A stretch of DNA of 64,000 bases from Candidatus Omnitrophota bacterium (GTDB lineage Bacteria > Ratteibacteria > UBA8468 > B48-G9 > DTJG01): the NCBI GenBank assembly GCA_023818965.1, contig JAMWCD010000006.1:141475-205474 (forward strand). Reading direction: 5' to 3'. The position numbers were made by a program, and so were the translations under genes. How positions within the stretch are numbered: the first letter of the stretch is position 1; each line of letters begins with the position of its first letter. The notes below the pieces were generated by a model. That model was not told the origin of the DNA and did not search any database. It saw only the letters and a list, made by a program, of their open reading frames with translations. This document shows, in pieces, positions 1 to 9,100 of this stretch.

Positions 1-1
1 T

Positions 2-1255
2 TGTTTTCCTGTTTTTATTGTCTTTGGCTATGCCGGATTATCAAATGAAATTCTACCTCACTGGCCAGCGCAGGGTTATCTTACAATGATTGTACCATGT
101 GCATTTTTCATTAAAAATGTATTTGAAAAAAGTTACCGATTGAAAAAAAACATTATAAGATTTGTTTTATTTTCAGCAGGATTATTTACGCTTATTATCC
201 CGGTTCAGGTTGTTTTTCACTGTATTAATGTGCCCCGTGAGATAGATCCAACAGGAGACCTTTACGGATGGGATACAGCAGCAGTTTTTGCGGAACACCT
301 GCGTAATAATTCAGGATCTGATGCTTTTTTATTCACTCACAAATTTTATCTTGCAAGTCAAATGGCGTTTTATCTTCCGGAAAACACAGCCAGAAAACAT
401 CTTTATTGTTTGAGTAAAAGAGTTGACCAGTACGATTTCTGGCAGCAACATTTAGATTTGAAAAATGTCCTTAATGGTAAGACAGGAATATTTTTCACAG
501 ATGATCATTTTAAGGATTCTCCTGAAAAATTTTATAAATTTAAAAAAATTGATAAACCAGTGACACTGAAAATTTTCTACAGAGGAAAAAACGTAAAGAC
601 GTTCTATTTCTATGTGTGCCATAGTTTTGAGACAGATCACACAGACAATGAATTTTTCAATTCCCTTAATTTTTCACCAAGGAGTTTTTTAAAAAAAGTT
701 ATTGAACTGGATAACAATGCATTTTTATCATTAAATAGATTTGCATCTCGACACAGTAATCTTGCAAAAATATTGTTCGGTTTTGGATATCTTGGTTCAG
801 CAGAAATTACAACTTTAGTAGTGGCATTGATTCTTTATTTTTTCAGAAGACAGGAATTTTTAAAATATTTCGGGATGTTTTTTGTTATTCTGGTTATTGG
901 CGCCCTGATGGTTCATTTCTTCAAGGAAATTTTTCATTCTCCAAGACCTGCAGTTTTTTTTAAACAAACAGAAATTTTCGTTGTGGGACCCGTATTGAAG
1001 TCGGGCTCTTTTCCGTCAGGGCATTCTCAAACTTCTTTTGCGGCAGCAGTTTTTCTAAGTTTTTTATTTAAAAAGTTTTCACTGATTTTTATTGTCGCTG
1101 CAATAACTGTTTCATTTTCAAGGGTTTTTTCTGGTGTGCATTTTATCAGAGATGTTGCAGTCGGTGCAATAATTGGCGTAATTTCCTGCCTCATTGTTTT
1201 TGGTTGTAGATTCTTATTGCTAAAGAAAAGGAATTTGACAATTTCAAAAAAATAG
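2..1255 (+). CDS. GT39/PMT-like glycosyltransferase C-terminus fused to a PAP2 phosphatase domain (5' truncated by the window edge)
   Basis: The frame is open upstream of the listed ATG to base 2 and encodes '..NEILPHWPAQGYLTMIV', typical of ArnT/PMT-like enzymes. The C-terminus has PAP2 motifs KEIFHSPRP, PSGHS and SRVFSGVHFIRD. Confidence 0.75.
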   Translation, partial: CFPVFIVFGYAGLSNEILPHWPAQGYLTMIVPCAFFIKNVFEKSYRLKKNIIRFVLFSAGLFTLIIPVQVVFHCINVPREIDPTGDLYGWDTAAVFAEHLRNNSGSDAFLFTHKFYLASQMAFYLPENTARKHLYCLSKRVDQYDFWQQHLDLKNVLNGKTGIFFTDDHFKDSPEKFYKFKKIDKPVTLKIFYRGKNVKTFYFYVCHSFETDHTDNEFFNSLNFSPRSFLKKVIELDNNAFLSLNRFASRHSNLAKILFGFGYLGSAEITTLVVALILYFFRRQEFLKYFGMFFVILVIGALMVHFFKEIFHSPRPAVFFKQTEIFVVGPVLKSGSFPSGHSQTSFAAAVFLSFLFKKFSLIFIVAAITVSFSRVFSGVHFIRDVAVGAIIGVISCLIVFGCRFLLLKKRNLTISKK

Positions 1256-1263
1256 GGTAATAT
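1235..1263 (+). promoter_or_regulatory. sigma70-type promoter for tRNA-Gly (TTGACA-N17-TAATAT)
   Basis: TTGACA at 1235-1240 and TAATAT at 1258-1263, 17-nt spacer; overlaps the end of the PAP2 gene. Confidence 0.55.
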
Positions 1264-1307
1264 CTGTTGTAACAATTATATCCATCTCAGTTCGGCTCAA
1301 AAATATT

Positions 1308-1379
1308 GCGGGATTAACTCAGCGGTAGAGTGCGACCTTGCCAAGGTCGAAGTCACGGGTTCAAATCCCGTATCCCGCT
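1308..1379 (+). tRNA. tRNA-Gly(GCC)
   Basis: GCGGGAT/ATCCCGC acceptor stem, anticodon loop TTGCCAA, T-arm CGGGTTCAAATCCCG, discriminator T. Confidence 0.93.
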
Positions 1380-1553
1380 TTTGGATCTTTTACAAGGAAC
1401 GGGATTTGAATTGGAGCGAAGTAAGGGATTGCGAGCAAGCGCAGCAATCCCAGCGGCCGGCGACCCGAGTTGTAGTGGGAGACAAGGGCGCCAAATCCCG
1501 TATCCCGCTTTTGGATCTTTTACAAGAAATGGGATTCGAATTCGAGCGAAGTA
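1362..1553 (+). repeat. Direct repeat of the tRNA-Gly 3' end plus tail, flanking a GC-rich hairpin segment
   Basis: 35-bp perfect direct repeat CAAATCCCGTATCCCGCTTTTGGATCTTTTACAAG at 1362-1396 and 1492-1526, extended imperfectly to ..GAGCGAAGTA (1423/1553). Between them is an 8-bp hairpin GGGATTGC(1425-1432)/GCAATCCC(1444-1451). Confidence 0.85.
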
Positions 1554-1614
1554 TGAGATGGCGATATTGGTCTATCCCTTATTTTGCTTTGAAATTTTGT
1601 GTTTGAACCAGAAT

Positions 1615-1643
1615 TTGACTTGTATTTTTTCTCAAGGTATAAT
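1615..1643 (+). promoter_or_regulatory. Strong sigma70-type promoter for the tRNA-Thr/tuf/superoperon transcript (TTGACT-N17-TATAAT)
   Basis: TTGACT at 1615-1620, 17-nt spacer, perfect TATAAT at 1638-1643, just upstream of tRNA-Thr. Confidence 0.8.
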
Positions 1644-1665
1644 TATAATTCTTGACTGCATCAGG

Positions 1666-1737
1666 GCTGCTGTGGCTCAGGGGTAGAGCACGTCCTTGGT
1701 AAGGACGGGGTCATGGGTTCGATTCCCATCAGCAGCT
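1666..1737 (+). tRNA. tRNA-Thr(GGT)
   Basis: GCTGCTG/CAGCAGC acceptor stem, anticodon loop TTGGTAA, T-arm ATGGGTTCGATTCCCAT. Confidence 0.93.
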
Positions 1738-1793
1738 TGATGGGAACGGCTCTGATGCGAGAAAAATATTTTCATATGAATCGGGGGTGAAAC

Positions 1794-2996
1794 ATGGCGA
1801 AGGAGAAATTTGTACGAAGCAAGCCACATGTGAATGTAGGGACGATAGGGCATGTAGATCATGGGAAGACGACATTGAGCAGTGCGATAACGTTGGTATT
1901 GTCGAAGGCAGGGAAGGCTCAGCATTTGAAGTATGAAGACATAGACAAGGCGCCTGAGGAGAAGGAGAGGGGATTAACGATACAGATAGCGCACATAGAG
2001 TATGAGACGGAGAAGCGACATTATGCACACATAGATTGTCCTGGTCATGCTGATTATATAAAGAACATGATAACAGGTGCGGCACAGATGGATGGAGCGA
2101 TTCTGGTGGTGAGTGCTCCGGATGGTCCGATGCCGCAGACGAGGGAGCATATACTATTAGCCAGGCAGGTAGGGGTACCAGCGATAGTAGTATTTATGAA
2201 CAAGATGGACATGTTGAGTGATAAAGAGTTGATAGAGCTGGTAGAGATGGAAGTGAGGGAGTTATTGAGCAAGTATGAATTTCCTGGGGACAAGGTACCG
2301 GTGATAAAGGGTTCAGCGCTTGAGGCATTGAGTTGTGGATGCGGGAAGAGGGAATGTAGCAAGTGTGGACCGATATGGGAGTTAATGGATGCGATAGACA
2401 GTTACATACCTGAGCCTGTGAGGTTGGTAGATCAGCCATTTTTGCTTGCGGTAGAGGATGTATTTTCTATTACAGGAAGAGGGACAGTAGCGACAGGAAG
2501 GGTAGAGAGGGGAAAGATAAAGGCAGGAGAAGAGGTAGAGATAGTAGGATTAAGGGAAGGAGTGACAAAGACAGTAGTGACCAGTATAGAGATGTTCAGG
2601 AAGATACTTGATGAAGCGGTAGCAGGAGATAATGTAGGGTTATTGTTGAGAGGGATAGAGAAGGAAGGGGTAGAGAGAGGGATGGTGATAGCGGCGCCTG
2701 GGAGTATAACTCCGCATAAGAAGTTCAAGGCGCAGGTATATGTATTGAAGAAGGAGGAAGGAGGCAGGCACACTCCATTTTTCACAGGTTATCGTCCACA
2801 ATTTTTCTTCAGGACGACAGATGTGACAGGGACGATAAAGTTGCCTGAAGGTGTAGAGATGGTGATGCCTGGAGATAACATAGAGATGGAGGCAGAGTTG
2901 ATAGCGCCTGTTGCGATGGAGAAAGGGTTGAGGTTTGCGATCAGGGAAGGTGGTAGAACAGTTGGTTCAGGTGCTATCACGGAAATCATTTCATAA
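1794..2996 (+). CDS. tuf: Translation elongation factor Tu (copy 1)
   Basis: [29 protein letters not shown]; carries an unusual 4-Cys insertion. Confidence 0.97.
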   Translation: MAKEKFVRSKPHVNVGTIGHVDHGKTTLSSAITLVLSKAGKAQHLKYEDIDKAPEEKERGLTIQIAHIEYETEKRHYAHIDCPGHADYIKNMITGAAQMDGAILVVSAPDGPMPQTREHILLARQVGVPAIVVFMNKMDMLSDKELIELVEMEVRELLSKYEFPGDKVPVIKGSALEALSCGCGKRECSKCGPIWELMDAIDSYIPEPVRLVDQPFLLAVEDVFSITGRGTVATGRVERGKIKAGEEVEIVGLREGVTKTVVTSIEMFRKILDEAVAGDNVGLLLRGIEKEGVERGMVIAAPGSITPHKKFKAQVYVLKKEEGGRHTPFFTGYRPQFFFRTTDVTGTIKLPEGVEMVMPGDNIEMEAELIAPVAMEKGLRFAIREGGRTVGSGAITEIIS

Positions 2997-3010
2997 AGGA
3001 TATTCAAACT

Positions 3011-3160
3011 ATGGCTGAAAATATTCTTCTTGCGTGTTCGGAATGTAAAAGGCGCAATTATGCGACTGAAAAGAATAAGAAGAAAAGCAAGGACCGACTG
3101 GAATTAAAAAAATATTGCCCATACTGCCGTAGGCACACGGTCCATAAAGAAACCAGATAG
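3011..3160 (+). CDS. rpmG: 50S ribosomal protein L33 (49 aa, 4-Cys form)
   Basis: Hand translation [49 protein letters not shown]; below the ORF-track length cutoff; syntenic between tuf and tRNA-Trp/secE. Confidence 0.93.
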   Translation: MAENILLACSECKRRNYATEKNKKKSKDRLELKKYCPYCRRHTVHKETR

Positions 3161-3231
3161 GCCTGTAGCTCTAACGGCAGAGCGGCGGTCTCCAAAACCG
3201 TAGGTTGGAGGTTCAAATCCTCCCAGGCCTG
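3159..3231 (+). tRNA. tRNA-Trp(CCA)
   Basis: AGGCCTG/CAGGCCT acceptor stem, anticodon loop CTCCAAA, T-arm GGAGGTTCAAATCCTCC, discriminator G. Confidence 0.92.
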
Positions 3232-3244
3232 CAAAAAGTGAAAA

Positions 3245-3430
3245 ATGATACAGAAGATAAAGACATTTTTGAAGGAAAGTCAGAATGAGTTTAAAAAGGT
3301 GACATGGCCGAATTTTCAGGTTTTAAAAAGGTCAACAGTGGCAGTAATTTTTTTGATGATTTTGATGGCAGTTTATTTCGGCATTGTTGATGTGGTTTTT
3401 TCAAAAATGCTGCATTTATTTGCGAGGTAG
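3245..3430 (+). CDS. secE: Preprotein translocase subunit SecE
   Basis: 61 aa, FLKESQNEFKKVTWPN motif plus one TM helix; upstream of nusG. Confidence 0.93.
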   Translation: MIQKIKTFLKESQNEFKKVTWPNFQVLKRSTVAVIFLMILMAVYFGIVDVVFSKMLHLFAR

Positions 3431-3432
3431 TG

Positions 3433-3969
3433 ATGAGTAAATGGTTTATTGTTCATGTCAGAACTGGGCATGAGGATAAGACGAAGAAATTGATCGAAGC
3501 AAGACTTGCTAATGCTGGTAATACCATGGTAAAACAAATCATTATACCAACAGAAGATGTTGTTGAGGTAGAGAGTTCAAAAGGTGAAAAAACTATCAAG
3601 CCGCGGAAGTTTTTTCCTGGTTATTTACTGATTGAAACAGAGGATAATATTGATGATTTAACCTGGCATCTGATTAAAACAACCAGTGGTGTTTTTAATG
3701 TTCTTGGTGCAGGTACCAGACCAGCACCATTACAGGGAAATGAGGTTAAAAATCTTTTGCGTGAAATTGAAGAAAGAAAGGCAAAGCCTGTTCCGAAAAT
3801 TGAATTCAATAAAGGAGATAAGGTGGTAATAACAGAGGGTCCATTTGTTGATTTTACCGGCGTTGTTGAAGATGTAAACAATGATAAAGAAAGATTGAAG
3901 GTTAGTGTTTCAATTTTTGGAAGGTCAACAATTTTAGAACTTAACTTCTGGCAGGTCGAAAAGGTGTGA
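3433..3969 (+). CDS. nusG: Transcription termination/antitermination factor NusG
   Basis: KWFIVHVRTGHEDK; C-terminal KOW motif GDKVVITEGPFVDFTGVVE. Confidence 0.97.
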   Translation: MSKWFIVHVRTGHEDKTKKLIEARLANAGNTMVKQIIIPTEDVVEVESSKGEKTIKPRKFFPGYLLIETEDNIDDLTWHLIKTTSGVFNVLGAGTRPAPLQGNEVKNLLREIEERKAKPVPKIEFNKGDKVVITEGPFVDFTGVVEDVNNDKERLKVSVSIFGRSTILELNFWQVEKV

Positions 3970-3972
3970 AAA

Positions 3973-4410
3973 ATGGCTGAAAAATCGACAAAAAAGGTAA
4001 AAGCAGTAGTGAAGTTACAGATTCCAGCAGGACAGGCAACACCAGCACCTCCTGTTGGTCCTGCTCTCGGTCAGCATGGTGTAAACATAATGGAATTCTG
4101 TAAATCATTCAATGCTGCAACGAAAGGTAAGGAGGGAGATATTATTCCTGTTGTTCTTACAATATTTGAGGACAGATCTTTTACATACCAGTTGAAAACA
4201 CCACCGACTGCCTCATTATTGAAAAAGGCAGCCAATATTGTGAAGGGTTCGGGTGTTCCGAACAAGGAAAAGGTCGGAAAAGTTACACGGAAACAGATTC
4301 AGGAAATAGCAAAGATAAAATTACCTGATCTGAATACTGATGATCTGACAAAGGCAGTAAAAATCGTTGAAGGTTGTGCAAGAAGTATGGGAATAGATAT
4401 TATTGATTGA
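3973..4410 (+). CDS. rplK: 50S ribosomal protein L11
   Basis: [32 protein letters not shown]. Confidence 0.98.
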   Translation: MAEKSTKKVKAVVKLQIPAGQATPAPPVGPALGQHGVNIMEFCKSFNAATKGKEGDIIPVVLTIFEDRSFTYQLKTPPTASLLKKAANIVKGSGVPNKEKVGKVTRKQIQEIAKIKLPDLNTDDLTKAVKIVEGCARSMGIDIID

Positions 4411-4419
4411 GAGGCGAAA

Positions 4420-5136
4420 ATGAAAAAGAGGTCCAAAAAATATCGGGCAATTTATGAAAAGATTGAAAAAAAGGAAGTATATTCACCAGAGGAAGCAATA
4501 GCATTTTTGAAAGCCAATCCATCTGCAAGATTTGATGAGACGATTGAACTTTCTGTTCATTTAGGACTGGATGTAAAAAAATTACAGCAACCTGTGAGGG
4601 GCTCAATAAATCTGCCGCATGGAAGTGGAAAACAGATTAAGGTTCTTGTTTTTGCACAGGGCGAAAATCTGGAGAGGGCAAAAAATGCAGGTGCAGATTA
4701 CTATGGGGGGAATGAGTTAATTGAAAAAATCAAAGGTGGCTGGCTTGATTTTCAGGCAGTTGTTGCAACTCCAGATATGATGAGGAACATTGCCCCTCTT
4801 GGTAAAATTCTTGGTCCGAGGGGATTGATGCCAAATCCAAAATCAGGGACAGTAACATTTGAAATTGAGAAAATTGTTGAGGAACTGAAAAAAGGTAGAA
4901 TTGAGTTCAAAATGGATAAGGATGGGAATATTCACATTCCTATTGGAAAGATTTCATTTCCTCTGGAAAAACTTGTTGATAACTTATACGCCGCCTTGAG
5001 AGCAATTATCGCAGCACGACCTCAAGGGGCAAAAGGTGTTTATCTGAAAAGTGCCCATATTTCATCAACAATGGGACCTTCTTTTGCACTGGATATTAAT
5101 AAGATTTCTCAGGAAATCAAAGCCACAGTTTCTTGA
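4420..5136 (+). CDS. rplA: 50S ribosomal protein L1
   Basis: GKILGPRGLMPNPKSGTVT. Confidence 0.98.
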   Translation: MKKRSKKYRAIYEKIEKKEVYSPEEAIAFLKANPSARFDETIELSVHLGLDVKKLQQPVRGSINLPHGSGKQIKVLVFAQGENLERAKNAGADYYGGNELIEKIKGGWLDFQAVVATPDMMRNIAPLGKILGPRGLMPNPKSGTVTFEIEKIVEELKKGRIEFKMDKDGNIHIPIGKISFPLEKLVDNLYAALRAIIAARPQGAKGVYLKSAHISSTMGPSFALDINKISQEIKATVS

Positions 5137-5151
5137 TAGAAGGACGAAAAT

Positions 5152-5685
5152 ATGAATAAAAGTGAAAAAGAATCTTTGTTGAAATTTTTGACGGAACGGT
5201 TGAGTTCAAGCAAGGTTTCAATTTTTGCGCAGTTTTCAGGAATTACTGTTAAGGAGATGGAACAACTGCGCAAGGATTTAAGAAAATGTTCAGGTAATGT
5301 CATGGTAGTAAAAAATACCCTGACAAAGATGGCACTGCGTTTGTGCTCAATGGATGAGGCAATGAAATTTATGGAAGGTCCAAATTTATTGATCTGGAGT
5401 CAAACAGGGGATGAATCAGAGGTTATAAAAGAGACCTTGAAATTTGTAAAAGCCTCAGCAGGGAAATTGAGAGTGAATTTTGGTTTGTTGAACAATTTGC
5501 TTGTTGAACCCGAAACATTAGAGAAACTTGGCAAACTTCCATCAAAGAAAATATTACAGGCAATGGTAATTGGAAGCATTAAATCTCCATTGAGTAATCT
5601 TGTTTACAATGTTAAATATCCGTTGACACGATTAATTTTGGTATTGAAAACGTTTTCTGAACAAAAGGAGAAGAAAAATGGCTGA
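5152..5685 (+). CDS. rplJ: 50S ribosomal protein L10
   Basis: L10 fold and position between rplA and rplL. Confidence 0.95.
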   Translation: MNKSEKESLLKFLTERLSSSKVSIFAQFSGITVKEMEQLRKDLRKCSGNVMVVKNTLTKMALRLCSMDEAMKFMEGPNLLIWSQTGDESEVIKETLKFVKASAGKLRVNFGLLNNLLVEPETLEKLGKLPSKKILQAMVIGSIKSPLSNLVYNVKYPLTRLILVLKTFSEQKEKKNG

Positions 5686-6073
5686 AGAAAAAAAATTTTC
5701 TGTGGATGTTCTTGTTGATGCAATTGGTAATCTTACTGCAATGGAACTAGCAGACCTTGCGAAGAAACTTGAAGACAAGTTTGGAGTTCAGCCGGTTGTA
5801 GCAACCGCAGGTGTTGCACCTGTTGCCACTGCTGAACAGGCAGCGCCACAGGCTGAAGAAAAGACCTCATTTGATGTTATTTTGACAGGTTTTGGCGCAA
5901 ACAAAATTCAGGTCATTAAAGAGGTAAGAGCCATCACAAACCTTGGTTTGAAAGAGGCGAAAGACCTTGTGGAGTCATTGCCAAAACCCATAAAGGAAAA
6001 GGTGAGCAAGGAAGAGGCAGAAGAAATAAAGAAGAAACTGGAAGCTGCTGGTGCAACTGTTGAAGTAAAATAA
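5678..6073 (+). CDS. rplL: 50S ribosomal protein L7/L12
   Basis: [43 protein letters not shown]. Confidence 0.98.
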   Translation: MAEEKKFSVDVLVDAIGNLTAMELADLAKKLEDKFGVQPVVATAGVAPVATAEQAAPQAEEKTSFDVILTGFGANKIQVIKEVRAITNLGLKEAKDLVESLPKPIKEKVSKEEAEEIKKKLEAAGATVEVK

Positions 6074-6114
6074 GTTTTTTAATTAACCCCTAACCAGGGA
6101 ATGGAGACATAGCA

Positions 6115-9100
6115 ATGAAAAATCTGGAAATGCCTGATTTATTAAAGGTCCAGATTGACCCCTATAAAAGATTTCTTCAAAAGGATGTTCCCCCAGAAAA
6201 GAGGGAAAATACAGGACTTGAGGAGATTCTCAGGAGGGTCTTCCCTGAGATAGAGATACTACCTGGAGAAAAGCACCGTGTAATAGCAAGTGATGATGGG
6301 GTCCTGTTTCTTGAGTACATCAGTTATGCAATAGAAGACCCTGTGGAAACAGAATCAGAGTGTGTTGAGAAAGGTATTACCTACGGTGGCAGATTTAAGA
6401 TAAAATTCAGGCTTTATAAAAAGAACAAGTCAACCAATCGTTTTGATAGCATCAGGGAGCCACAGGATGTTTATCTTGGCATAATCCCCCTGATGACAGA
6501 ACGTGGAACATTCATTATCAATGGTATTGAAAGAGCAGTCGTTAATCAGATACAGAGATCTCCTGGAGTATATTTCAAAGAAGAGGAAGAGATAGGACAG
6601 AGAATTACATATTCAGCGCGTATTTTTCCTGCACGTGGGCTATGGATGGAATTTCATCCTGAACTTCATCATAATGTGATGTGTCTGTATGCGTATTTTG
6701 GAAAGAAAAAGATTTATGCCACAACTTTACTGAAAGCACTTGGATATTCTGAGGCAGAAATTTTATCATTATTGTATGACTCACCCGACAAAATCCCGAC
6801 TGATAGTATCATAAAAACAACCCTTGAAAAAGATGCTGATATAAAAACTGCTCAGGATGCTCTCAGAAAAATCTATGTGGAATTGAGACCTGGTTTTCCA
6901 ATGGATGACAGGGAAGCCCGAATATTTTTCAAAAGATTGTTTTTCTCTTCAGAACAATATGATCTTTCTCCTGCAGGAAGAATGCAGATTAACAAGAAAC
7001 TTGGATTGAACATAAATGAGTTGCATCTGACATCAGAAGATATCATTAAGACAATCAGGTACCTGCTGAATCTTATGGAAAACAATCAAGGTGAAGTAGA
7101 TGACATTGATCACCTTGGAAATAAAAGAGTGAGGACATCAGCAGAAATTATCAAAGAACACATGTATGAAGGGCTGATACGACTGGCTCATTTTGTAAAA
7201 GAAAGAATGGCAATCATTGATAAGACACAGGAAATTTCTCCACAGGACCTTTTGAATAGCAGGGTGTTTTCAACAGTTGTTGAAGAATTTTTTGCTCGAA
7301 ATCAGTTATCTCAATTTCTTGATCAGATTAATCCTCTCGCAGAACTTACTCATAAAAGAAGGTTGACAGCAGTTGGAGAAGGAGGGGTAAAAGAAAGAAA
7401 GCGAGCCGGATTTGAAGTCAGGGATGTTCATTATACACACTTTGGTAGAGTGTGTCCCATAGAAACACCTGAAGGTGCAAATGTTGGTTTAATTAATTCC
7501 CTTACTGTGTACGCTGAAGTTGACAGGATTGGTTTCATCAGGACCCCCTATTACAGGGTTAAGAACGGAAGGATTTTGTTTGATGAGGTCGTCTATATTT
7601 CTGCTGATGAAGAAGACAATTACGTTGTGGCTCCACCTGATGTTCCTTTTGATTCAAAAACAGGTTTAATTATTCCAGAAACAATTCGAGTAAGGTCAAA
7701 GGGTGGAGAATTTACAGAAGCCAGCAGGGATGAGATTCAGTTGATAGGGGTTTCTCCCAAACAGGTTGTTGGTTTAAGTGCTTCGCTAATACCATTTCTT
7801 GAGCACAATGATTCCAACCGTGCATTGATGGGTTCAAATATGCAACGTCAGGCAGTTCCACTTTTAAAAGCAGAAGCCCCACTGGTACGTACAGGAATGG
7901 AGAAAAAGGTTGTAATGGATTCAGGTGTTGTGGTAAAGGCAAGAAATTCAGGAGTTGTGAAGTATGTGGATGCAAGCAAAATTATTATTGAAAGGGATGA
8001 TAAAGGATTATTTCCCTGGCAGCACCAGGATGAGTATTATCTTCAGACATTTCGCAGAACAAATCAGGATACCTGTTTTCATCAGAAACCAGTTGTTTCA
8101 GTTGGTCAGAAAGTAAAAAAGGGACAGATTATTTCAGATGGACCTGCTGTCTCTCCAGAAGGATATCTTGCACTCGGAAAAAATTTACTTGTTGCCTTTA
8201 TGCCGTGGAGGGGATATAACTTTGAGGATGCGATTGTTCTGAGTGAACGACTCGTGAAGGAAGATACATTTACCTCAATTCACATTGAGAGGTTTGAGGT
8301 TATTGCTCAGGAGACAGAGCGTGGACCTGAAGAAATAACAGCAGACCTTCCGAATGTTTCTGAGGAAGAACTAAGAAATCTTGATGAAAATGGCATTATC
8401 AGGATAGGTGCAGAAGTTAAACCAGGTGATATTCTTGTTGGTAAAATTACACCAAAGGGAGAATCTGAACTGACTCCTGAAGAGAAATTATTAAGGGTGA
8501 TTTTTGGTGAAAAGGCAAGAGATGTTGCGAATACGTCATTGACTGTTCCTCCTGGTGTTTATGGTGTTGTGGTAAATGTAAAAACATATTATCCAACCGA
8601 AAGAATATCAGAGGACCAGGTGAAGAAGCAGGTTAGTGAGATCGAGAAAGAACTGAAAAATAAAAAGGCAATCGTGTGCAAAATTATCAAAGAACAGATA
8701 AAAGAAATACTAATCAGAAACAAGATTTCTGCCACCAGATTAACAACAAATCCTGATAGCTGGGATCGCATTGTTAATTCAATTGATAATGAAGATATAA
8801 AAAATCAGGTGAAAAAAATTGTTGACATCGGCAAATCAGAACTTGAAAAACTTGAACAGGATGCGAACAATGAAAAAATAAAAATTCGAAGGGGTTCAGA
8901 ACTTGAGCCCAATGTTATATGCAAGGTATCTGTTGAAATAGCAATAAAGAAAAAAGTTGCAGTTGGTGATAAGATGAGTGGAAGACATGGGAATAAAGGA
9001 GTAATCTCTGTGATATTGCCGGAAGAGGATATGCCATTTCTTGAGGATGGAACTCCTGTTGATATAGTGTTAAATCCACTTGGGGTTCCTTCACGTATGA

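Noticed and set aside
1330-1686. ORFs of 118 and 66 aa over the tRNA-Gly/repeat region
   Set aside because: They run through a tRNA gene and a direct repeat; the repeated SRIPLLDLL and PYPAFGSF segments are translations of the duplicated tRNA tail, not protein domains.
1677-1925. Minus-strand ORF ending ..ADGNRTHDPVLTKDVLYP (and its partner at 17007-17207)
   Set aside because: GNRTHD-type peptides are a classic artefact of translating antisense to tRNA genes; the rest is antisense to tuf.
1729-2785. Several minus-strand ORFs opposite tuf (1729-2085, 2054-2362, 2432-2785 and copies near 17.1-18.1 kb)
   Set aside because: Duplicated only because tuf is duplicated; Ser/Pro-rich antisense shadows of a purine-rich coding strand with no domain features.
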